DNA from: Candidatus Bathyarchaeota archaeon
GTDB taxonomy: Archaea > Thermoproteota > Bathyarchaeia > TCS64
Direction of reading: 5' to 3'
Length of the DNA: 11,877 bases
Assembly (NCBI GenBank): GCA_026394265.1
Contig: JAPKYO010000041.1
Coordinates: 1-11,877 of the forward strand
The position numbers and the translations under genes are program-made. Of the stretch, positions 7,609 through 11,877 are shown piece by piece. The notes under the pieces were generated by a model. The model searched no databases. It was not told the origin of the DNA and saw nothing but the letters and a program-made list of their open reading frames with translations. Positions within the stretch are counted from its first letter, which is position 1. Each line of letters starts with the position of its first letter.

Positions 7609-8195
7609 ACCGATCCCTCCTTGTTTAGCGGCGTGAGCCGAATCTGTTCTGCGAGATGATGGGCTGCAGGTAGGTCGCCGTCGCTCTCCACGAGCACTCG
7701 ACCGATGACAAACACCGAGTTGTTGGGCGAGGATATCTGCTTCATTCCGCTCGGTGCCTGTATGTTGAGTTTCGGCCCCGTGATGAGGTAGTCGCCGGCT
7801 CCGGTTCCCGTGGTACGTTTACCGACGTAGGCGAAAACAGTGTTATTCGAGGGGTCGGTGAACTGCACGCTGTAATAGCGGCCACTCATGTCCGGGACGT
7901 GCAGGACCTGCGGTCCCTTGCTGAGGTCGAGAACGCCGACCGTTAGGAGTGTGTCGCGGTTCACGCCGGTAGTTGCCACGTTTGGAGCCGAGGTGGGCGG
8001 GTGGATGGGATCTGCGAATAGCGTTTGGGGCTCCGTATGGAGCGTATTGACTGGGATGGGGCCGTCGCCGAACCCTTTAACGAGGATCGCTCTCTTGAAC
8101 ACGTACAGAAGCATGCGTGGCCAATTGTATGTGAAAAGGACCCATGTTACGACCATGACCGAACCGAATATTAACAGATGTTCAGGCTCTATCAC
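7605..8195 (-). CDS. DUF1254 domain protein, membrane anchored
   Basis: The 196-residue protein begins with one hydrophobic anchor (about 7-24), followed by the DUF1254 core: NRDTL (79-83), LDLSKGPQVLHVPD (89-102), GRYYSVQFTDPSNN (105-118), the hallmark GKRTTGTGAGDY (125-136), SPNNSVFVIGR (156-166), and a C-terminal LAEQIRLTPL. I set the start at GTG 8193-8195 because GGAGGTGA (8203-8210) sits seven bases upstream; the longer frame to 8246 would read through that site and adds only Arg-rich residues. It is co-transcribed with DUF1214 (4-base overlap) and preceded by a small membrane protein whose stop lies within its ribosome binding site. The two domains may form one extracytoplasmic assembly (inference). 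Function not known. Confidence 0.9.
   Translation of the reverse strand: MIEPEHLLIFGSVMVVTWVLFTYNWPRMLLYVFKRAILVKGFGDGPIPVNTLHTEPQTLFADPIHPPTSAPNVATTGVNRDTLLTVGVLDLSKGPQVLHVPDMSGRYYSVQFTDPSNNTVFAYVGKRTTGTGAGDYLITGPKLNIQAPSGMKQISSPNNSVFVIGRVLVESDGDLPAAHHLAEQIRLTPLNKEGSV
7615..7622 (-). promoter_or_regulatory. Strong Shine-Dalgarno site for the DUF1214 gene
   Basis: The minus strand reads AAGGAGGG, with seven bases between GGAGG and the ATG at 7606-7608. It lies inside the last codons of the DUF1254 gene, so translation of the two is coupled. Confidence 0.75.
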
Positions 8196-8202
8196 GATAG
8201 AT

Positions 8203-8210
8203 TCACCTCC
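8203..8210 (-). promoter_or_regulatory. Full-length Shine-Dalgarno site that fixes the DUF1254 start
   Basis: The minus strand reads GGAGGTGA, a full complement to the 16S 3' end, seven bases from GTG (8193-8195). Its last three bases TGA are the stop codon of the upstream small ORF, giving direct translational coupling. Confidence 0.8.
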
Positions 8211-8337
8211 ACGACTTCTTATACGATGTACGTGTCGTGGCCTCATTTTTGATGGGGCGGTTTGTTGCGAAAAATGCCATCACTACCCATGCGACAATTC
8301 CTAACGCAAAAATAGCGATGTTCATCCTTTTCCGCAT
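8203..8337 (-). CDS. Small single-TM membrane protein, first gene of the DUF1254/DUF1214 operon
   Basis: The 44-codon frame has a basic start (MRKRMN), a single hydrophobic helix IAIFALGIVAWVVMAFFA at about residues 7-24, and a polar basic tail ending SYKKSWR. The TGA stop (8203-8205) forms the end of the GGAGGTGA site of the DUF1254 gene, a tight arrangement that argues for a real translated gene. ATG at 8335-8337 has GGCGGG eight bases upstream; ATG at 8323-8325 (40 residues) is possible. I do not recognise a family. Topology (Lys/Arg inside, helix, then tail) fits a small inner-membrane partner for the two anchored DUF proteins. It is short enough to be missed by automatic callers. Moderately sure it is expressed; function unknown. 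Confidence 0.6.
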   Translation of the reverse strand: MRKRMNIAIFALGIVAWVVMAFFATNRPIKNEATTRTSYKKSWR

Positions 8338-8626
8338 AATATGAACCCGCCTTTCACATTGTACCCTTCCATTTCCCCCATTATTAACACACTCGCGCGC
8401 GCCCCATACAAGCGAACTGAAGGAATCGGTTGGTGCATGCGCAGTCTTGTTAGCCATTCTATGAAGCAAGCACCTAAGAGAAATCCTCCGTCGCCCTCCA
8501 CCGCCAACGGAGCCAAAAACCAGCCCCAAACACGAAAACAAGCCCAAACAGGCGGAATCGTGGCGGCGGCGGAGGAGGAAACGGGGAAGCACATGCACGC
8601 ACGCCCACGCGCGCAAATCAGTAAAG
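8338..8626. other. Non-coding divergent spacer between the DUF operon and rps15
   Basis: About 290 bases without a convincing gene. It must hold the promoter of the minus-strand DUF operon on its left and leads to the rps15 promoter on its right. A G-poor A/C-rich tract (about 8500-8550) is followed by GCGGCGGCGGAGGAGGA-type purine DNA and an alternating purine/pyrimidine run CACATGCACGCACG with CACGCGCGC (8589-8613) that could adopt Z-form. Open frames on both strands here lack start signals and family features. Confidence 0.5.
8380..8387 (-). promoter_or_regulatory. Candidate TATA box of the DUF1254/DUF1214 operon
   Basis: The minus strand reads TTAATAAT. Normal spacing would start the transcript near 8357, leaving a leader of about 20 bases before the small ORF that includes GGCGGG. 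Only the position and A/T content support this. Confidence 0.3.
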
Positions 8627-8635
8627 TTTTTTAAA
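8627..8635 (+). promoter_or_regulatory. TATA box of the rps15-recJ-pcc1 cluster
   Basis: TTTTTTAAA lies within AGTTTTTTAAACCA, a 14-base identity with the regulator promoter on the other strand at 789-802. The expected transcript start is near 8657, giving a leader of about 36 bases before the rps15 ATG at 8693. Confidence 0.55.
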
Positions 8636-8662
8636 CCACCCCGGGTCTATCACTGACGCATT

Positions 8663-8675
8663 CCGGGTCACCCGG
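8663..8675 (+). other. Small GC hairpin in the rps15 leader
   Basis: CCGGG, loop TCA, CCCGG, with a possible extra T-G wobble at the base. It lies 17 bases upstream of the rps15 ATG and within the predicted 5' leader. A role in feedback control of uS15 or in mRNA stability is possible but nothing else supports it. Confidence 0.35.
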
Positions 8676-8692
8676 GCAAGGCGAAAACGAAA

Positions 8693-9139
8693 ATGGTCGG
8701 CAAGTTATCAAGCATGCGGGGGCGCTCACTCAGCCAGAGGCCCGTCTCCAAGAGACCCCCAACCTGGGTGGTCTACCAGCCAGACGAGGTCAAGGCACTC
8801 ATAATCAACCTATCAAGAGAGGGGCGCAAGGAGAGCGAGATCGGAACCACCCTCCGCGACGAGCACGGCATCCCACTCGTCAAGCCCATCGTCGGCTACG
8901 GCATCCGAAAGGTCCTCAAAGAGGCTGGACTAGTCAGCACCATCCCCGAGGACCTCTACAACCTCATGATACGCGCCACGAGGATGAAGCGCCACATGGA
9001 GCGCAACCGCAAGGACTTCGGCAACAAGAGGGGACTACACCTAACCGAGTCCATGATCTACAGGCTCACAAAGTACTACAAGAGCAAGGGCATCCTACCA
9101 AAAGACTGGAACTACAAGGACGAGATCGTCACCATCTAG
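8693..9139 (+). CDS. rps15: Small ribosomal subunit protein uS15 (archaeal type)
   Basis: Primary 16S rRNA-binding protein of the small-subunit platform. The 148-residue length is that of archaeal and eukaryotic S15 (bacterial S15 is about 89), with an added N-terminal domain. Recognisable blocks: RGRSLSQRP (9-17), WVVYQPDEVKALIINLSREG (25-44), GTTLRDEHGIPLVKPIVGYGI, then the core IRATRMKRHMERNRKDFGNKRGLHLTESMIYRLTKYYKSKGILP. The ATG at 8693 fits the family start; the SD signal is weak (AAGG about 12 bases upstream). The stop is TAG, and reading past it gives about 90 codons of shadow sequence, so UAG acts as a normal stop here. It is first in the rps15-recJ-pcc1 cluster with an 11-base gap to the next gene. 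Confidence 0.97.
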   Translation: MVGKLSSMRGRSLSQRPVSKRPPTWVVYQPDEVKALIINLSREGRKESEIGTTLRDEHGIPLVKPIVGYGIRKVLKEAGLVSTIPEDLYNLMIRATRMKRHMERNRKDFGNKRGLHLTESMIYRLTKYYKSKGILPKDWNYKDEIVTI

Positions 9140-9150
9140 TCTGACCCGAA

Positions 9151-10578
9151 TTGGAGCCCCCAAAGGAGTTTTTATCCTCCTTCAAGCCCGCCGCCGATCT
9201 TTTCAACACACACGCTAATCAGGGCGAAGTCATACGCATCCTCACCCACAACGACGCCGACGGCGTCGCCAGCGGCGGCATCATCAGCAACACCGCAAAG
9301 AGGGTCGGCGCCCCCTTCAAGACCACAGTCGAGAAGCGCCTCGACGAGCAGATACTCAGGGGCGTCGCCGAGGAGAAACCCTCACTCGTCGTCCTAACCG
9401 ACTTCGGTTCCGGGTACCTCGAACTCGTCGGCAAGGCGCTGCCCGACGTCGACACGATCATCCTCGACCACCACATGCCCCTGGGGGAAGCGCCTCCCCG
9501 CGTCGTTCAGGTCAACCCCCTCCTACACGGCATCGACGGCTCACGGGACATCGCCGCCAGCGGCGTAAGCTACCTCTTCGCCAAGACAATCGACGCCAAG
9601 AACGTGGACCTCTCCCCCCTCGGCCTCGTCGGCGCCCTCGGCGACCAGCAGGACAAGGGGGAGAAGAAGAGCCTCAAGGGCGTCAACACCCTCATCGAGG
9701 ACGAGGCCATCGCCGCGGGGCTACTATCGAAGGACGTCGACCTCATCTTCTACGGCCACGAGACACGCCCCATCGCACGCGCCATAGCAAACACGACCAC
9801 CCCCTTCATCCCCGGCCTCAGCGGCAGGGAGGACAGCAGCGTCGCTTTCCTAAACCACATAGGAATCCCCCTCAAGACCGGGGACAGGATGAGGAGCCTC
9901 AGCGACCTCGACGAGGACGAGAAGCGCAAACTCTTCAGCGCCCTCAGCAGCAACATGGTCGCCCAGGGATGCGACGCCAAGACCGTCCACAACCTCATCG
10001 GCACCGTCTACACCTTCAAGCGGGAAGAAGCTACCACGCCCCTCCGCGACGGGCGCGAGTACTCAAGCCTCCTAAACGCCTGCGCACGCATGAGGCGCCC
10101 AAGCCTCGGCATCGGAATCTGCCTCGGAGACCGCGGCGAAGCCATGAAAGACGCCGAGCAGACCGTCGACGAGTACCGCCGAAAGATAGGCGGCTACCTC
10201 GACTGGGTCAGAACAGGCGACAGGATCAAGGAACTAAACGCCATCTACGTCCTCAGCGCGGGCAACGACATAGACGAAAACATCGTCGGCGTCGTCTCAA
10301 GCATACTCCTCGGCCAGGGCATACTCAAGAGCACCAAACCCATAATCTCCGCCGCCAACAGCGACGACGGCACCGTCAAAATAAGCTCACGCATAGCCGA
10401 GGGCACCGCCTACATGGGCATCCACCTCGGCAAGATAATGCAGGAGGCCGCCAGCGGCGTCAACGGCGCCGGCGGGGGCCACGACAACGCCGCCGGAGCA
10501 TTCATACCCCAGGGCACGGAACCCGAGTTCATGAGGAGAGTCGACGAACTTGTCGCCAAACAGTGGAACGGAAGCTGA
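9151..10578 (+). CDS. recJ: Archaeal RecJ/GAN-type DHH-DHHA1 single-strand nuclease
   Basis: DHH phosphoesterase of the archaeal RecJ family, in which the GINS-associated nuclease GAN works with the CMG-like replicative helicase; other members act in repair. Catalytic motifs are intact: HNDADG (33-38), TDFGSG (83-88), LDHHMP (105-110) and GALGDQQDKG (161-170). The DHHA1 domain carries the nucleic-acid-binding GAGGGHDNAAG near 439-449. An intact DHH set suggests a real nuclease rather than a catalytically dead Cdc45-like copy. The 475-residue length is normal for GAN. The TTG start at 9151 is the only start codon before the HNDAD motif; no clear SD is visible, so coupling to rps15 is likely. 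Its end overlaps pcc1 by 29 bases. Which replication or repair role it plays is inferred. Confidence 0.93.
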   Translation: MEPPKEFLSSFKPAADLFNTHANQGEVIRILTHNDADGVASGGIISNTAKRVGAPFKTTVEKRLDEQILRGVAEEKPSLVVLTDFGSGYLELVGKALPDVDTIILDHHMPLGEAPPRVVQVNPLLHGIDGSRDIAASGVSYLFAKTIDAKNVDLSPLGLVGALGDQQDKGEKKSLKGVNTLIEDEAIAAGLLSKDVDLIFYGHETRPIARAIANTTTPFIPGLSGREDSSVAFLNHIGIPLKTGDRMRSLSDLDEDEKRKLFSALSSNMVAQGCDAKTVHNLIGTVYTFKREEATTPLRDGREYSSLLNACARMRRPSLGIGICLGDRGEAMKDAEQTVDEYRRKIGGYLDWVRTGDRIKELNAIYVLSAGNDIDENIVGVVSSILLGQGILKSTKPIISAANSDDGTVKISSRIAEGTAYMGIHLGKIMQEAASGVNGAGGGHDNAAGAFIPQGTEPEFMRRVDELVAKQWNGS

Positions 10579-10807
10579 ACTAACCCTGCAGTACCCCGAC
10601 GAGGAGACCGCAAAGGCCGTCGCCGAGGCAGTCAGCCCCGACAACTACCAGGCACCCGAAGGCATGGAGATAACCGTCAAACGCAAGAAGACCGAGATCG
10701 ACGTACGCATCCGCTGCCCAAAGGGGGTCGGCAGCCTCATCCAAACCCTCGACGACCTCCTCAGCTGCCTAGCCGCGGCAGAGAAGACCCTAAGCAGCCT
10801 CCACTAG
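10550..10807 (+). CDS. pcc1: KEOPS dimerisation subunit Pcc1
   Basis: The 85-residue protein is the size and pattern of archaeal Pcc1, the small alpha/beta subunit that dimerises KEOPS and contacts Kae1. Seen: ELTLQYPDEETAKAVAEAVSPDN (about 10-32), the mid strand MEITVKRKKTEIDVRIRC (39-56), and the C-terminal helix LIQTLDDLLSCLAAAEKTL, typical of the family. It starts at TTG (10550-10552), 29 bases inside the nuclease gene; no other start codon is available. The stop is TAG, unlike the TGA/TAA used by most neighbours. It probably assembles with the Kae1 and Bud32 encoded about 5 kb to the left; Cgi121 is not in the window. Assignment rests on pattern and size and is fairly strong. Confidence 0.88.
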   Translation: MSPNSGTEAELTLQYPDEETAKAVAEAVSPDNYQAPEGMEITVKRKKTEIDVRIRCPKGVGSLIQTLDDLLSCLAAAEKTLSSLH

Positions 10808-10835
10808 CATGTTGTTACGCTCCATAACACCCTCC

Positions 10836-10844
10836 TTATAAAAA
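10836..10844 (+). promoter_or_regulatory. Orphan TATA-like element downstream of pcc1
   Basis: TTATAAAAA preceded by CCTCC lies 29 bases after the pcc1 stop. Standard spacing predicts a transcript start near 10866, about 190 bases before rps3ae. It could give rps3ae a second promoter with a long leader, or drive a small RNA. It might also be part of an A/T-rich termination region for pcc1. Confidence 0.3.
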
Positions 10845-10997
10845 GGAAAAACATGGAATACGACGCGGAAAATAACACACCGAATACAAGAGCCCACCCC
10901 TACCACGCCCAGAATAGCGCCCCCGCACAACAAGCCGCATGATGTTGTTGTTACCAATCAACCAAAAAACCGCCCCGCACACCCCCACAGAGAAAGG

Positions 10998-11003
10998 TAT
11001 AAA
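10998..11003 (+). promoter_or_regulatory. BRE/TATA promoter of rps3ae
   Basis: AGAAAGG followed by TATAAATT is the best match to the archaeal BRE-TATA pattern in the window. The transcript start is predicted near 11027, leaving a leader of about 26 bases with AGGAGAG (11036-11042) about ten bases from the TTG start. This makes rps3ae separately controlled from pcc1. Confidence 0.65.
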
Positions 11004-11052
11004 TTGGCGCCGAGCAGTTCCATGGTGCTGAAAATAGGAGAGATTCGAAAGA

Positions 11053-11682
11053 TTGTCTAAGGCCGTCAAGGACAAATGGCGTAGGAAGGAATGGTTCGAC
11101 ATCATCCTCCCCCGCTACTTCGGCGAGACCAAGGTCGGAGAGACACCCGCCGAGGAGGGCCATCTCCTCAACGGCCGCGTCTTCGAGACAACCCTCTCGC
11201 AGATCACCGGAGACTTCAGCCAGGAGTACATCAAGATGTACTTCCAGGTCACCGGCGTAGAGGATCACAAGGCGACAACCGTCTTCAAGGGACACGAGTA
11301 CCTACGCGACTACCTGCGAAGCCTAGTGCGCCGCAGGAGCACAAAGGTCGACGGGATATACCGTATAACGACCACCGACGGCTACAAGGTCAAGATCATC
11401 GTCTGCGCCCTGACGCAGGTCAGGATCAAATCGAGTCAGGAACACGAGATACGCACCATCATGACCGCGATAGTCGCAGAGAAGGCGAAGACCCTAACCT
11501 TCGACCAGATCGCGCACGAGATGGTCCTCGGCAAGCTCGCGAGCGACGTATACAACCAGGCGAAGAACGTGACGGCGCTCCGCCACGTCGGCGTCAGGAA
11601 GAGCGAGCTGCTCGCCGCGCCAATCGGCGGACCAGTCGTGACCCCCGTCGAAGTCGTCGCAGAGCCAGCCGAGACGGCTTAA
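11053..11682 (+). CDS. rps3ae: Small ribosomal subunit protein eS1 (S3Ae)
   Basis: Archaeal/eukaryotic-specific small-subunit protein located at the platform near the mRNA exit. The 209 residues include the N-terminal signature KDKWRRKEWFDIILP (5-19), GRVFETTLSQITGDF, YIKMYFQVTGVE, the conserved GHEYLRDYLRSLVRRRSTKVDGI, and MTAIVAEKAKTLTFDQIAHEMVLGK. The end (GGPVVTPVEVVAEPAETA) is an Ala/Pro/Val-rich acidic tail, common and variable in this family. It starts at TTG (11053-11055) after an SD-like AGGAGAG. It has its own strong TATA box in a 245-base spacer after pcc1, so it is a neighbour rather than an obligate operon member. Stop TAA. Confidence 0.96.
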   Translation: MSKAVKDKWRRKEWFDIILPRYFGETKVGETPAEEGHLLNGRVFETTLSQITGDFSQEYIKMYFQVTGVEDHKATTVFKGHEYLRDYLRSLVRRRSTKVDGIYRITTTDGYKVKIIVCALTQVRIKSSQEHEIRTIMTAIVAEKAKTLTFDQIAHEMVLGKLASDVYNQAKNVTALRHVGVRKSELLAAPIGGPVVTPVEVVAEPAETA

Positions 11683-11696
11683 ACCAGTTTCTAACC

Positions 11697-11712
11697 GGGG
11701 AATAGAATCCCC
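11697..11712 (+). terminator. Possible terminator hairpin after rps3ae
   Basis: GGGGA, loop ATAGAA, TCCCC, starting 14 bases after the rps3ae stop and followed by a short T-containing tract GAATTTCT. Archaeal termination depends mainly on T-rich tracts, which are weak here, so this is only a candidate. Confidence 0.3.
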
Positions 11713-11759
11713 CACGAATTTCTAGACAACTCACAAAAAGGGGGGAGGGGGTGTTTCAA

Positions 11760-11877
11760 ATGGGCTATTTTTACAGCTCCTTTTCGATAAAAGAGCCTTG
11801 GAATCCTTCAGATTGGGATCGTAAATGTACAAAAACGTGCATAAAGTGCCTCGTAAGTGTTCGAAAATGTGTGGTAA
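11760..11877 (+). CDS. Partial cysteine-rich reading frame, cut by window end
   Basis: An open frame of 39 codons from ATG 11760 (or GTG 11751) runs to the edge. It follows a G-rich GGAGGGGGTG stretch that could act as a ribosome binding site. The peptide begins MGYFYSSFSIKEPWNPSDWD and then has C23-x3-C27-x2-C30 and C37. A CxxxCxxC pattern is known from radical SAM and other Fe-S or zinc proteins, but there is too little sequence to choose. Codons are AT-rich and Lys-rich, unlike the rest of the window. It may equally be non-coding DNA. Confidence 0.25.
   Translation, partial: MGYFYSSFSIKEPWNPSDWDRKCTKTCIKCLVSVRKCVV

Noticed and set aside
8322..8594. 90-codon minus-strand frame upstream of the DUF operon
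   Set aside because: No ribosome binding site, no recognisable pattern, and it overlaps the better-supported small TM gene in another frame.
8341..8634. 97-codon plus-strand frame in the divergent spacer
   Set aside because: Composition is that of non-coding DNA, it runs into the rps15 TATA box and lies over the DUF operon promoter.
9162..9176. AAAGG-TTTTTATC element at the start of recJ, resembling the kae1 promoter
   Set aside because: A transcript from it would begin within the coding region, where no in-frame start codon exists before the catalytic motif; probably codon-driven similarity.
9969..10583. 204-codon frame inside the nuclease gene
   Set aside because: Arg/His/Gln-rich shadow of the recJ frame, without domain features.
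10938..11033. Possible C/D-box sRNA (ATGATGT box C)
   Set aside because: The nearest CTGA box D is about 90 bases away, too far for an archaeal C/D sRNA, and the rps3ae promoter lies between.
11740..11752. G-rich run as a G-quadruplex
   Set aside because: Only two G runs are present on one strand; four are needed for an intramolecular quadruplex.
1..11877. CRISPR array, tRNA/rRNA gene, transposase or defence island
   Set aside because: No regularly spaced repeats, no cloverleaf with a GTTCGA-type T loop, no transposase, integrase, restriction or toxin signatures were seen on either strand.

Overview
The window comes from a GC-rich archaeal chromosome. Unmistakably archaeal genes are present: ribosomal proteins uS15 and eS1 (S3Ae), the KEOPS subunits Kae1, Bud32 and Pcc1, and an archaeal RecJ/GAN-type DHH nuclease. 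Several genes are preceded by TATA boxes at the archaeal spacing, one gene (the MFS transporter) looks leaderless, and five of the eleven complete genes begin with TTG. Kae1 and Bud32 are separate overlapping genes rather than the fusion common in Euryarchaeota, which leans towards the TACK side (for example a Bathyarchaeia-like lineage). That placement is an inference.

Left part (1-4616). A FilR1/DUF1724-type winged-helix regulator on the minus strand is interrupted by two in-frame TAG codons and runs off the left edge. Next is a complete P-type H+-ATPase (minus strand), then a divergently transcribed 12-TM MFS transporter (plus strand). The 114-bp gap between these two carries a TATA box facing each way.

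Middle part (4689-8337). A tightly overlapping plus-strand operon holds kae1, bud32 and an XTP/dITP pyrophosphatase: tRNA t6A synthesis plus nucleotide-pool cleaning. Convergent to it is a minus-strand operon encoding a 44-residue single-TM protein, a DUF1254 protein and a DUF1214 protein. These three are coupled by stop/Shine-Dalgarno and ATGA overlaps, have the clearest Shine-Dalgarno sites of the window, and look like an acquired cassette in the core-gene region.

Right part (8627-11682). A second core cluster runs rps15, recJ/gan, pcc1 and rps3ae, linking ribosome, replication/repair nuclease and tRNA modification. Together the window encodes three KEOPS subunits; Cgi121 is not seen. After rps3ae the DNA becomes AT-richer and a short cysteine-rich reading frame runs off the right edge.

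Base composition also changes. The plus strand is mostly G-rich up to about 4.4 kb and C-rich from about 4.4-4.7 kb onward, apart from the minus-strand DUF cassette, even though MFS and kae1 lie on the same strand. I found no CRISPR array, tRNA, rRNA, insertion sequence or defence system. The most unusual items are the double-amber regulator, the three-gene membrane cassette with its easily missed small first gene, and the skew switch.
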